Assembly (NCBI GenBank): GCA_023443515.1
Contig: JAEZUC010000122.1
Coordinates: 1-64,000 of the forward strand
Direction: 5' to 3'
DNA length: 64,000 nucleotides
DNA from: Bacillota bacterium
GTDB lineage: Bacteria; Bacillota; Clostridia; Acetivibrionales; DSM-1351
The translations under genes were made by a program, and so were the position numbers. The stretch's first letter is position 1; each line of letters opens with the position of its first letter. This document shows, in pieces, positions 37,051-45,837 of the stretch. The notes beneath the pieces were generated by a model. That model saw only the letters and a list, made by a program, of their open reading frames with translations, ran no database searches and was not told the DNA's origin.

Positions 37051-37911
37051 TTGAAGTATTTTAAAAGCAGGGCGTTGGTAGTTACAATAATAATATTAAT
37101 TCTTATTGTGTGTATAGGTTTGACGGTAAACCCGTCAAGCAATATAAACTGGATTGGGAACTTGATTTCAGTACCCTTTACATCTGTTGAAAAAGCATTT
37201 TCGTATACAGGACAGAAGGTTGAGGACGGAATAAATCTTTTTGACAATGTTCAAAAGCTGCAAGCAGAAAACAATGAGTTAAGAGAAAAAATTGACAAGC
37301 TTAATAATGAAAGAACCGAGTACTTAAGACTGAAAAGAGAAAACGAAGACTTGCGGAAAGTTTTTGATTTGAAAGATCAGCTGGCAGACTCTGATTTTGT
37401 TGGTGCCAATATAATAGCTCGTGATGGCGGAAATCTGTTTAATATATTTCTAACAGATAAAGGTTCTGCTAACGGGATTGATTACAATATGCCGGTTATT
37501 ACCAGCAAGGGATTGGTAGGAAAAGTAGTGTCTGCACAGCCTTTTTCTTCTAAGATTATAAGTATCATAGAAGATGGCAGCTCCGTAAGCGCCATTGTAG
37601 CGAAGAGCGGTGACTATGTTGTTGTAAAGGGAGACATCAAGCTGGAAAAGGAAGGCTTGTGTAAACTTGAATATATTCCTGCTGAACTTGACTTGATTCA
37701 GGGAGACGTGATTGAAACCTCCGGTATCGGAGGTATATACCCCAAAGGAATTACCATAGGAACAGTCAAGGAAATACGAGCGGGTGAAAGCGACCTTGAC
37801 AGATATGCAATTATACAGCCCGCAGCTGATTTAAAAAGGCTGAATCAGGTGGTAATACTTAGAAATAAAGAAGCACAATCAAAGTCAGAAATGGAAAATG
37901 CAGACAAATGA
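37051..37911 (+). CDS. mreC: Rod shape-determining protein MreC
   Basis: The 286-residue bitopic protein has a membrane helix at about residues 8-25, a coiled coil at about 60-110 (LQAENNELREKIDKLNNER), and two beta-barrel domains (FVGANIIARDGG...). It links MreB to PBP2 on the outer face. The start is TTG 37051, ten bases after GAGAGGAG. The stop overlaps the mreD start by four bases (ATGA). Confidence 0.95.
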   Translation: MKYFKSRALVVTIIILILIVCIGLTVNPSSNINWIGNLISVPFTSVEKAFSYTGQKVEDGINLFDNVQKLQAENNELREKIDKLNNERTEYLRLKRENEDLRKVFDLKDQLADSDFVGANIIARDGGNLFNIFLTDKGSANGIDYNMPVITSKGLVGKVVSAQPFSSKIISIIEDGSSVSAIVAKSGDYVVVKGDIKLEKEGLCKLEYIPAELDLIQGDVIETSGIGGIYPKGITIGTVKEIRAGESDLDRYAIIQPAADLKRLNQVVILRNKEAQSKSEMENADK

Positions 37912-38420
37912 GAAATAAAGTAATTTTATATGCTATACTTATATTCATATTTGTAACTGCACAGGTTACATTATTGAATAACTTTGCAATTTTTGGAGTA
38001 TCTCCGAATCTTGTGATTATTTTAATAGTTAGCATTTCACTGCTGAAAGGCAAGACGGATGGTGCGGTTGTTGGCTTTTCTGCCGGGTTGTGCATGGATG
38101 CCGTAATAGGTGTCGCCTTGGGGTATCATGCTCTTGTGGGTATGCTTCTCGGACTTTTATTGGGGAATATAAACAAAAGGCTTTTTAAGGAAAATATACT
38201 TGTAATGGCTTTTTGTACTTTTTTATCTACATATATTTTCGAGTCAGCTGTCATATTTGCATCCTACTTGCTGGGCTTAAAAGTCGAGTTTATTGCAACC
38301 CTCAAAACTGTGATTTTACCGGAATCACTGGTAAACTGCTTTTTGGGTATCATTATATTTATAGTTATTATATTGCTTGACAGAAAATTCTTAGACGTTG
38401 AAGAAAAAAACAGGTACTAA
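37908..38420 (+). CDS. mreD: Rod shape-determining protein MreD
   Basis: The 170-residue membrane protein has five to six hydrophobic helices with the MreD pattern (GVSPNLVIILIVSISLLKGKTDGAVVGFSAGLCMDA). It is translationally coupled to mreC through the four-base ATGA overlap and is followed after 18 bases by the PBP2 gene. Confidence 0.93.
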   Translation: MRNKVILYAILIFIFVTAQVTLLNNFAIFGVSPNLVIILIVSISLLKGKTDGAVVGFSAGLCMDAVIGVALGYHALVGMLLGLLLGNINKRLFKENILVMAFCTFLSTYIFESAVIFASYLLGLKVEFIATLKTVILPESLVNCFLGIIIFIVIILLDRKFLDVEEKNRY

Positions 38421-38438
38421 ATGAGGTTTAGAGGTTAA

Positions 38439-40538
38439 ATGAAACAGTTTTTTAAAGACAGATATACCATTGTGGGAATTGCTATAGTTCTGATGTTCTC
38501 TGTTATAATATACCAGTTAGCCAACATGCAGCTGGTTCAGGGCGAAAACTACTATACGCAGTCCCAAAGTAAAATAATGAGTTCAACAACTATTCTGGCT
38601 GAACGTGGGAATATACTAGACAGGTATGGTGTTCCAATAGCTGTTAATTCCACCAGCTATTCTGTTTTCTTAATGGATACCGGGCTTGGACCGAAAAAGC
38701 TAAATGAGATGATGTATAAGCTTCTCAAGGTTTTTGAGAAAAACGGTGACTCGCACAACAAAACTTTCTCAAAGTACCTGACCTACCCTGTGGGTTTCGG
38801 GTCTATGCTTAAAAATAATGAAAACAGAAGAAAAACTCTCAAAACAATGACAGCATATGAATTCAAGGGCTTTGATCAGGAGTCTACCCCTGAAGAAATA
38901 TATGAATATGTCAAGGATATGGTGTTCAAGGTTGATGACAAGTACTCCGAAAAGGATGCTTATGATATTATTACACTGAGATTTCAAGGAATTTCAATGG
39001 ATCCTGTCCTTGCAGATTCAATTAGTACCAAGACAATTGCAGAGTTGGAAGAACGAAGCGACGAATTTCCGGGAATAATTATAGAGAGTGTTCCCAGCAG
39101 GAAATATGTTGAAGCAAATTATGCAGGACAGTTAATAGGTCACGTAGGGCCTATAGATGCTGAAGAATTGGCTAAGAATAGCGATGCAGGTTACAAAATG
39201 ACTGATATTATAGGTAAGTCGGGAGTAGAACTGACTACCGAAGGATATCTTAGAGGTACTAACGGTTACAGGCGTGTCGAAGTAGATGATAACGGAAAGC
39301 CAAGGACAGTCAGCGAGGAAGCCGTAAAGCCCGGTAGTGATGTTGTGTTGACTATTGATATGGGACTTCAGAAGGTAGCAATGGATTCTTTAGCTAAAAA
39401 TATAAAGTTTATACGGGAGTCCAACAATAATAAAAAAAATCGTCGTGATGCGTTTGCAGGGGCAGCAGTTGCCATAGATGTGAATACAGGGGAAGTACTG
39501 GCACTGGCAAATTATCCCAGTTACGATCCTTCCATATTCATTGCAGACCCTGATGATAAGGCTGCCCAAAAAGCCAAAGCAGCCTTGGGAGACCCTAAAA
39601 ACAAAACTACCTCGGAGTATAATAGGGCCATTGCCGGAATCTATACACCGGGTTCAACCTTTAAACCCTTGGTTGGAATTGCTGCCTTGGAGGAAGGAAA
39701 GACTACTCCATATGAAACATATTTTGATAAAGGTTACGAACAATATGACGGTTTGATGCTCAAGTCTATCGAGTACAACCAGTACCGAGTAGGTCTTGGA
39801 ACTGTCAATCTTATAACAGCAATACAGAAGTCATCAAACCCTTATTTTTATAATCGTGGTAATAGAGTTGGCATTGACAATATAGTAAAATGGGCTCAAA
39901 GGTTTGGTTTGGGCAAAAAAACAGGAATTGACCTGTTGGGCGAAAGCAAGGGGATTATATCCTCAAGGGAATACAAAAAGAAAGTAGATCCATATCCATG
40001 GACTGCTGCTGACACAGCACAATCCTCCATAGGGCAGATGTATAACAGCTTTACACCCATACAGCTTGCAAACTATGCAGCTACCATTGCAAATGGCGGA
40101 AAGCATCTAAAACCTCACATTATAAAGAGGGTTGTAAAATATGATGGTTCTATCGTAACCGAAACAAAGCCGGAATATGAAATAATTCCGGTCAAGAAGG
40201 AAAATATGAAAGCAATTCAACAGGGTATGATAGCAGTTGCCAACGCTACAGACGGAACTGCTGCCAGTACTTTCAAGGACTTACCTATAAAGGTTGCAGG
40301 AAAAACAGGTACTGCCGAAACAGGAATGGAAGCAACCCAGTCCTCTAATGCATTATTTATTTGCTACGCTCCGGCTGACAAGCCTCAGATTGCTGTAGCC
40401 GTAGTAGTTGAAAGAGGTGTTTTTGGCGCCTATACAGCGCCAATTGCAAAGGATATACTTAAATATTACTTTGATTCAAACGGAACAGGCAATAAGGATT
40501 ATACTGTTAAAGCGGACATAGTCCAATTGACCAAGTAA
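38439..40538 (+). CDS. mrdA: Penicillin-binding protein 2 (elongation transpeptidase)
   Basis: The 699-residue class B PBP has an N-terminal membrane anchor (about residues 10-30), a PBP dimerisation domain starting near ERGNILDRYG, and a transpeptidase domain with S406-T-F-K409 (active serine), SSNPYFY, and AGKTGTAE. It cross-links lateral wall peptidoglycan with MreBCD. The ribosome binding site AGAGGTT precedes the ATG. Part of the mre operon. Confidence 0.95.
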   Translation: MKQFFKDRYTIVGIAIVLMFSVIIYQLANMQLVQGENYYTQSQSKIMSSTTILAERGNILDRYGVPIAVNSTSYSVFLMDTGLGPKKLNEMMYKLLKVFEKNGDSHNKTFSKYLTYPVGFGSMLKNNENRRKTLKTMTAYEFKGFDQESTPEEIYEYVKDMVFKVDDKYSEKDAYDIITLRFQGISMDPVLADSISTKTIAELEERSDEFPGIIIESVPSRKYVEANYAGQLIGHVGPIDAEELAKNSDAGYKMTDIIGKSGVELTTEGYLRGTNGYRRVEVDDNGKPRTVSEEAVKPGSDVVLTIDMGLQKVAMDSLAKNIKFIRESNNNKKNRRDAFAGAAVAIDVNTGEVLALANYPSYDPSIFIADPDDKAAQKAKAALGDPKNKTTSEYNRAIAGIYTPGSTFKPLVGIAALEEGKTTPYETYFDKGYEQYDGLMLKSIEYNQYRVGLGTVNLITAIQKSSNPYFYNRGNRVGIDNIVKWAQRFGLGKKTGIDLLGESKGIISSREYKKKVDPYPWTAADTAQSSIGQMYNSFTPIQLANYAATIANGGKHLKPHIIKRVVKYDGSIVTETKPEYEIIPVKKENMKAIQQGMIAVANATDGTAASTFKDLPIKVAGKTGTAETGMEATQSSNALFICYAPADKPQIAVAVVVERGVFGAYTAPIAKDILKYYFDSNGTGNKDYTVKADIVQLTK

Positions 40539-40579
40539 AGTATTTATGCCGCAGGGTTAGGCAGGTGGAGGTTAAAAGT

Positions 40580-41269
40580 ATGGATGAAAGTTCAGTAACT
40601 TTTAAAGGGACTGTAAACGGTTTGACAATCATTTTAAAGAACGAGCCGGAATTTAGTGAAATTGTACAATGTATGAGGGACAAGGTAAATTCCGCAGGTA
40701 AATTTTTCAGAGGTGCCAAGCTGGCAGTAAAGTATAAAGGAAGAAGCCTGAATGAACAGGAAAAGTCACAGTTATTAGAAATACTTGTAAGGGAAAGCGG
40801 TGCAAGGATAGAGTCATTCGAAGAGGACAAGGAACAGACGCAAGCTGTAGCAAATAATGCATCGCAGGACAAGCCTGCCGAAAGAAAGAATCAGATAAAA
40901 AAATATATGTTCTTTAAAGGCATAGAAGAAGGGCAGACAAAGTTTTACCGTGGGACTGTACGTTCAGGACAGTTAGTCAACTTTGACGGAAATCTGGTAA
41001 TACTGGGTGATGTCAATCCCGGTGCAGTAATTGAGGCTACCGGAAACATAGTTGTAATGGGCTTGCTAAGAGGTGTTGTACACGCAGGCAGTGACGGAAA
41101 CAAGGAAGCAATAGTGGTGGCAATGGGATTGAATCCCACACAGCTGAGAATAGCAGATATAATAACACGTCCTCCTGATGAAAAAGGAGGAATTGGGAAT
41201 CCTATACCTGAGCTGGCATATGTAAAGGACGATATGCTTTATGTAGAGCGTTTTTTACCAGCCAGATAA
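40580..41269 (+). CDS. minC: Septum site-determining protein MinC
   Basis: The 229-residue inhibitor of FtsZ assembly has an N-terminal domain (VTFKGTVNGLTIILKNEPEF) and a C-terminal right-handed beta-helix (YRGTVRSGQLVNFDGNLVILGDVNPGAVIEATGNIVVMGLLRGVVHAG). I choose ATG 40580, eight bases after GGTGGAGG; GTG 40565 lies upstream of that site. It follows PBP2 after a short gap, so the mre operon may continue into minC. Confidence 0.94.
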   Translation: MDESSVTFKGTVNGLTIILKNEPEFSEIVQCMRDKVNSAGKFFRGAKLAVKYKGRSLNEQEKSQLLEILVRESGARIESFEEDKEQTQAVANNASQDKPAERKNQIKKYMFFKGIEEGQTKFYRGTVRSGQLVNFDGNLVILGDVNPGAVIEATGNIVVMGLLRGVVHAGSDGNKEAIVVAMGLNPTQLRIADIITRPPDEKGGIGNPIPELAYVKDDMLYVERFLPAR

Positions 41270-41292
41270 GCCATTTCAAGAGGACAGCAATA

Positions 41293-41321
41293 TTGACAAA
41301 TTGAAAAAACATATATATAGT
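41293..41321 (+). promoter_or_regulatory. Strong sigma-A promoter upstream of minD
   Basis: TTGACA at 41293-41298 and TATAGT at 41316-41321 are spaced by 17 bases, a near-consensus promoter within the 123-base minC-minD gap. It would let minD-minE-MGS-like genes be expressed apart from the mre-minC transcript. Confidence 0.75.
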
Positions 41322-41392
41322 TTAATGTGTATAAGTTTGAAAAAATTCTCTTTTTTAATATATTTTCTTCATAGAATTGGAGGCAATGCTGT

Positions 41393-42193
41393 ATGGGCGA
41401 GGTAATTGTAATTACATCCGGCAAGGGTGGAGTAGGTAAAACTACAACAACTGCCAATATTGGTACTGGCCTGGCACTGGCAGGTAATAAGGTAGTACTT
41501 ATAGATACCGATATCGGACTTAGAAATCTGGATGTTGTAATGGGATTAGAAAACAGAATCGTGTACGATCTAGTTGATGTTATTGAGGGAGTTTGCAGAG
41601 TTAAGCAGGCACTTATTAAGGATAAAAGGTATGAAGGCTTGTATCTTCTGCCGGCAGCGCAGACAAGAGATAAGTCTGCGGTAGGACCTGAGCAGATGAT
41701 TAATCTTGTTAATGAATTAAAAAGTGAATTTGATTACATAATAATAGATTGTCCGGCAGGTATAGAGCAAGGTTTTAAAAATGCTATTGCCGGAGCCAGC
41801 AGGGCGATAGTAGTAACAACTCCTGAGGTCTCTGCAGTAAGGGATGCCGATCGTATTGTTGGGTTGCTTGAGGCAAATGAACTAAGAAATCCAAAGCTTT
41901 TGATAAACAGGGTAAGAATTGATATGGTTAAGCGTGGAGATATGATGACCATTGATGATATCATAGATATACTTGCTATTGACTTGATAGGCGTTGTTCC
42001 TGACGATGAAAAGATTGTTGTTTCTACAAACAAAGGTGAGCCTGCGGTAACTGACGAAAAATCAGCTGCCGGACAAGCATACAGAAATGTAACAAGAAGA
42101 ATACAAGGTGAAGATGTACCCATTATGAACCTTGAAACTGATGAAGGGTTTTTGAACAAGTTTAAAAAATTACTGGGATTTAAAAATACATAA
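41393..42193 (+). CDS. minD: Septum site-determining ATPase MinD
   Basis: The 266-residue ParA/MinD ATPase has the deviant Walker A GKGGVGKTT at residues 10-18. A C-terminal amphipathic helix (FLNKFKKLLGF) targets the membrane. It recruits MinC and is cycled by MinE. GGAGG precedes the ATG by nine bases. Confidence 0.97.
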   Translation: MGEVIVITSGKGGVGKTTTTANIGTGLALAGNKVVLIDTDIGLRNLDVVMGLENRIVYDLVDVIEGVCRVKQALIKDKRYEGLYLLPAAQTRDKSAVGPEQMINLVNELKSEFDYIIIDCPAGIEQGFKNAIAGASRAIVVTTPEVSAVRDADRIVGLLEANELRNPKLLINRVRIDMVKRGDMMTIDDIIDILAIDLIGVVPDDEKIVVSTNKGEPAVTDEKSAAGQAYRNVTRRIQGEDVPIMNLETDEGFLNKFKKLLGFKNT

Positions 42194-42207
42194 GGAGGGT
42201 TAGTAGT

Positions 42208-42492
42208 ATGCTGATAGATTTCTCTAAAATCTTTGGCAGATCCAAGCCGTCTAAGGATGTAGCCAAAGAAAGGCTTCAGTTGGTGCTGATACATGATAGA
42301 GCTAACGTTTCTCCTGAATTTTTAGAAATGGTTAAGGGTGAAATAATCAAGGTAATACAACATTATATGGAAATAGATGAGAATGCACTTGATATACAGT
42401 TAACCAGAACAAAAAGTGAGGAAGGTGACAGAGTGGTTCCGGCTCTGATTGCAAACATTCCAATTAAAAACGTAAAAAATGCAGGTAAATAA
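42208..42492 (+). CDS. minE: Cell division topological specificity factor MinE
   Basis: The 94-residue protein begins MLIDFSKIFGRS, the membrane-targeting sequence, and continues AKERLQLVLIHDRANVSPEFLEMVKGEI, the MinD-stimulating helix, then a dimerising beta-domain. It indicates an oscillating Min system rather than the DivIVA-only type of Bacillus. AAGGAGGG precedes the ATG. Confidence 0.95.
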   Translation: MLIDFSKIFGRSKPSKDVAKERLQLVLIHDRANVSPEFLEMVKGEIIKVIQHYMEIDENALDIQLTRTKSEEGDRVVPALIANIPIKNVKNAGK

Positions 42493-42516
42493 ACTCAAAG
42501 GCAAGTGATTGGTTAG

Positions 42517-42909
42517 ATGAATATAGCATTTATAGCTCATGATAACAAAAAAGAATTAATGACAAGCTTTTGCATAGCTTATAAGTCAATTCTTCATGAA
42601 CATCATATAATAGCGACACGATCTACAGGTATTATGATCAATAAAGCCACAGGGTTGAATGTCAATCTTCTTGCGTACGGCAGTCTCGGTGCACAGCAGT
42701 TATCAGCAAGGATTGCTTGCGATGAAATTGATTTACTCATTTATTTTAGGGATGCAAATGTTGAAGAGGGCCCTAATAATTACCTGTTATTCAAGCATTG
42801 TGATGTAAACAATATTCCTTTTGCCACCAATATTGCGTCCGCCGAGGTTCTAATAAAGGGTCTTGAACGCGGAGATCTTGCGTGGAGGGAATTGTTAAGG
42901 CAGGACTAA
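42517..42909 (+). CDS. Methylglyoxal synthase-like protein lacking catalytic residues
   Basis: The 130-residue MGS-fold protein begins MNIAFIAHDNKK. Aligned by eye with E. coli MgsA, H19, D20 and K23 are kept (H8, D9, K12), T45 and T48 are kept (T34, T37), and D91 is kept (D79). The catalytic base D71 in GGDQQ is gone: the segment reads GAQQ (G58-A59-Q60-Q61), one residue shorter. The HDPD segment (H98, D101) is replaced by GPNN. Methylglyoxal synthesis is therefore unlikely. The Shine-Dalgarno is weak (AAAGG about 15 bases away), so translation may be coupled to minE, 24 bases upstream. A regulatory or binding role is inference. Confidence 0.75.
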   Translation: MNIAFIAHDNKKELMTSFCIAYKSILHEHHIIATRSTGIMINKATGLNVNLLAYGSLGAQQLSARIACDEIDLLIYFRDANVEEGPNNYLLFKHCDVNNIPFATNIASAEVLIKGLERGDLAWRELLRQD

Positions 42910-42934
42910 GAAAACTTGAGAACAGAAACTTTTA

Positions 42935-42968
42935 AAAAGATATCCTTTATTCAAGGGGTATCTTTTTT
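42935..42968 (+). terminator. Terminator ending the min operon
   Basis: aagatatcctt (42938-42948) and aaggggtatctt (42953-42964) pair with G-U wobbles around a short loop and run into seven T. It separates the division genes from the sporulation pair. Confidence 0.78.
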
Positions 42969-43060
42969 TATTGTCAATAAAATTTCTATCTGGAATATTC
43001 CTTCATTTTGATAAATATAATTTATATAATTATTAATGAGCCAAAGAAAGGGTGGTAGTA

Positions 43061-43954
43061 ATGGACGAAATTATTGAAAGACCGAAATACTCCCGACCGA
43101 CCGGTACTCCCCGCAGAAACAGAAGAAATACAAATAATGATCTCATGTCAACAATAGCAGCCGCAAAAATGCTGATTGCAGTGGTTTTTCTTTCTGCAAT
43201 AGCCTTGTGCAAGGCAGCAAATACACCTGCAACTGATGCTATTATATCAAAGGTTAAGGAAATAACTACTGTAAACTATGATGTAAATAAATATATTATG
43301 AGTACGGCTGCTACATTAGGTGTGAAACTGCCGGAAGTGAACGGCAAGCTTGAAAAATTGGCTGACGGGGGAAATAGTTCAGACGGTAGTGACATTCAGA
43401 CATCAGCGGTAATAAATAAAACAAATTCAGGGGATGCTGTTAATCCGGCATCCGGTACAAGCAGCAGTTCCATTTCTACGGATAGCAAATCAGTAACGGG
43501 AAGTGATATGCAGGTGCTGGATGGTATTGAAATAAAGAGTGTTGCAGATAAGTACTCATTTATTGTTCCTATAAAAGGAGAAATAATTTCACCCTTTGGT
43601 ACAAGGACAGACCCACTAAGCGGAAACCCTCAGTTCCATTCAGGTATTGACATAGAGGCAAATATGGGAACATCCATAAAAGCGGCATTAGCAGGAGAGG
43701 TTACTGAAGTAGGCTCAAATCCTGATTATGGCAAGTATGTGAAGATAAAACATAACGACGGTATATCGACTCTTTATGGGTTTTGTTCTATTTTAGTTGC
43801 AAAAGTAGGACAAAAAGTAAATCAGGGAGATGTTATTGCAAAGGTGGGTAACTCGGAGGATGAGGAAAGCTCAAACCTACATTTTGAAATATGGAAGGAT
43901 AACAAATTGATTGACCCGGGAAAGCTCTTTGAGCTTATTAACGGAGGTATTTAG
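43061..43954 (+). CDS. spoIVFA: SpoIVFA-like protein with degenerate M23 domain
   Basis: The 297-residue protein has a basic N-terminus, one membrane helix (about residues 33-50), a Ser/Thr/Asp-rich linker and a C-terminal LytM/M23 domain. HxxxD is present (H193, D197 in HSGIDI), but the HxH motif reads NLH (N272, H274), so the catalytic His is lost. In Bacillus SpoIVFA holds a degenerate M23 domain and, with SpoIVFB directly downstream, gates pro-sigma-K processing; the neighbour here is SpoIVFB. I choose ATG 43061 after AAAGGGTGG. A sigma-E type promoter could lie in the AT-rich gap, but none is clear. Confidence 0.75.
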   Translation: MDEIIERPKYSRPTGTPRRNRRNTNNDLMSTIAAAKMLIAVVFLSAIALCKAANTPATDAIISKVKEITTVNYDVNKYIMSTAATLGVKLPEVNGKLEKLADGGNSSDGSDIQTSAVINKTNSGDAVNPASGTSSSSISTDSKSVTGSDMQVLDGIEIKSVADKYSFIVPIKGEIISPFGTRTDPLSGNPQFHSGIDIEANMGTSIKAALAGEVTEVGSNPDYGKYVKIKHNDGISTLYGFCSILVAKVGQKVNQGDVIAKVGNSEDEESSNLHFEIWKDNKLIDPGKLFELINGGI

Positions 43955-43958
43955 TATT

Positions 43959-44858
43959 TTGCCATATCTTGATTTCCGGCTCAAAGGAACAAAAATCCAG
44001 ATTGATTTATTAATCCTTCCTGTTTTTTTAGCCACAATTTTCGGGAAACTTCTTATGGAGTATTCTATGGCCTTGGGGTTTATTATTTGTCATGAGCTTG
44101 GGCATATTGCTGTTGCAACAATATGCGGGGCCAAGCTGAACAACTTCAGGCTTTTGCCTGTGGGTGTTAATGCGTCCATTGATGATTTAGAATGCAGTAA
44201 AACTCAGAAAATTCTGATATATGTTGCAGGGCCCTTAGTAAATATAGTTGTTGCAGTAAGCTTATATTGGGTACATATCCGGGAGGTGTCTGTGTGGGGA
44301 GCCTCAACCTTTAAAATAATGCCGGCCATAATAATAAATATATGGCTGGCTATTTTTAACTTAATTCCGGTGCCTCCTCTTGATGGAGGAAAAATTTCAA
44401 TGGAAATTTTATCAGGATGCCTTGGGCTATTCCGAGCAAATAAGCTTATGCATATTTTTTCAATGTTTTTCTCATTTGTGATTATATGTATTGGAACGGT
44501 GGTATTAATTAAAAGTGGATACAATGGAAGTTTTATTTTAATAGGAGTCTACATTCTTTTTCTATTAAGGAAAAATAAAAAGGAGGCCGCAATATTGAAT
44601 ATGAGGAACTTAATTTTAAAACGTTCGGCTATTATTAGAAAAGGTATTGTTCCTGTGAGGGAAATTGCGGTTATGAAGGATGTAAAACTACTGGACTTGG
44701 TAAAATCAATGGATTATTCCAATGTATTTCATATAATAAAGGTATTGGATAATGACCTGAATCTTATTAGGTCAGTAACAGAACAAGATGTCTTAAATGC
44801 ACTTATGGAAGGTTTTACCGACATTACAGTGGGTGAAATGCCTACGGAAAAAAGATAA
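43959..44858 (+). CDS. spoIVFB: Stage IV sporulation protease SpoIVFB (M50 site-2 protease)
   Basis: The 299-residue polytopic intramembrane zinc protease has HELGH at residues 45-49 and the second active-site motif NLIPVPPLDGG, which provides the aspartate ligand. A C-terminal CBS-like segment (VPVREIAVMKDVKLLDLVKSM...) resembles the ATP-sensing domain of B. subtilis SpoIVFB. It cleaves pro-sigma-K in the mother cell. The start is TTG 43959, 11 bases after GGAGG and four bases after the spoIVFA stop; an ATG further upstream in this frame lies inside spoIVFA. Confidence 0.9.
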   Translation: MPYLDFRLKGTKIQIDLLILPVFLATIFGKLLMEYSMALGFIICHELGHIAVATICGAKLNNFRLLPVGVNASIDDLECSKTQKILIYVAGPLVNIVVAVSLYWVHIREVSVWGASTFKIMPAIIINIWLAIFNLIPVPPLDGGKISMEILSGCLGLFRANKLMHIFSMFFSFVIICIGTVVLIKSGYNGSFILIGVYILFLLRKNKKEAAILNMRNLILKRSAIIRKGIVPVREIAVMKDVKLLDLVKSMDYSNVFHIIKVLDNDLNLIRSVTEQDVLNALMEGFTDITVGEMPTEKR

Positions 44859-44912
44859 TATTTTGATGGGTTAGGTTATGATAAATGGTATTATTTAAAC
44901 CTATCGTTTGTG

Positions 44913-44940
44913 TTGACTTTTAGTACATCATAATTATAAA
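44913..44940 (+). promoter_or_regulatory. Sigma-A promoter of nfnAB
   Basis: TTGACT at 44913-44918 and TATAAA at 44935-44940 have a 16-base spacer and lie about 50 bases before nfnA. Confidence 0.65.
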
Positions 44941-44991
44941 ATTACAAGTAGAATGTCGTGAAACCATATTATAAAATGGGGGGGAATTTGG

Positions 44992-45837
44992 ATGTTTAAA
45001 ATAGTAAAAAAACAAGTATTGAATTCTCAAGTAGTTTTAATGTCTATAGACGCACCACTAATAGCGAATAAGGCTGAGCCGGGACAATTCATCATTTTGA
45101 GGATATCCGAAGGGGGAGAAAGAATACCCCTTACTATAGCTGATTATGACAGGGAAAACGGAACTGTTACAATTATATACCAGATAGTAGGTAAGACCAC
45201 CAGAGAACTGGCAGAATTGAATGAGGGAGACAGTCTCCTTGACTTTGTGGGCCCGTTAGGCGTTGCATCACATCTTGACGGATATAAAAAGGTTGCTGTA
45301 ATCGGAGGCGGTCTGGGGAGTGCAATAGCTTATCCTCAAGCCAAAAAGCTTCACTGTCTTGGGGCAGAAGTACATGCTATCACAGGCTTCAGAAATAAGG
45401 ACCTTATTATACTTGAAGAAGAATTGGAGAAGGTAAGCGACAAACTGATTGTAGCAACTGATGACGGTTCAAACGGAAACAAGGGCTTTGTTACAAATGT
45501 GTTAAAGCAGCTCATAGATGAAGGAAATAAATATGATTTGGTTATTGCTATAGGGCCACTTGTAATGATGAAGGCTGTTAGCAACCTTACCAGAGAATAC
45601 GGTATTAAGACATTGGTAAGCATGAACCCTGTAATGATTGACGGAACTGGCATGTGTGGAGGTTGCAGACTTACAGTCGGGGGAAAGACAAAATTTGCTT
45701 GTGTAGACGGGCCTGACTTTGATGGTCACGAAGTAGATTTTGACGAAGCAATGAGAAGACAGAACATGTACAAAAGACAGGAAAAGGAATCTACTGATAT
45801 ACACGTATGCAGACTTGGGGGTGCAAATAATGCCTAA
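44992..45837 (+). CDS. nfnA: NfnA subunit, NAD(H)-dependent ferredoxin:NADP+ oxidoreductase
   Basis: The 281-residue ferredoxin-reductase-type flavoprotein has FAD-binding motif RIPLTIADYD, NAD motif VIGGGLGSAIAYPQ, and a [2Fe-2S] site MCGGCRLTV...FAC near the C-terminus. With NfnB, encoded next, it forms the bifurcating transhydrogenase that couples NADH and reduced ferredoxin to NADP+ reduction. The same fold occurs in PyrK and sulfide dehydrogenase; the NfnB partner decides the call. GGGGGGAA precedes the ATG. Confidence 0.88.
   Translation: MFKIVKKQVLNSQVVLMSIDAPLIANKAEPGQFIILRISEGGERIPLTIADYDRENGTVTIIYQIVGKTTRELAELNEGDSLLDFVGPLGVASHLDGYKKVAVIGGGLGSAIAYPQAKKLHCLGAEVHAITGFRNKDLIILEEELEKVSDKLIVATDDGSNGNKGFVTNVLKQLIDEGNKYDLVIAIGPLVMMKAVSNLTREYGIKTLVSMNPVMIDGTGMCGGCRLTVGGKTKFACVDGPDFDGHEVDFDEAMRRQNMYKRQEKESTDIHVCRLGGANNA

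Noticed and set aside
42517..42909. Accepting the MGS-like protein as an active methylglyoxal synthase
   Set aside because: The catalytic Asp and the HDPD segment are absent in the translated sequence; the call was kept at fold level only.
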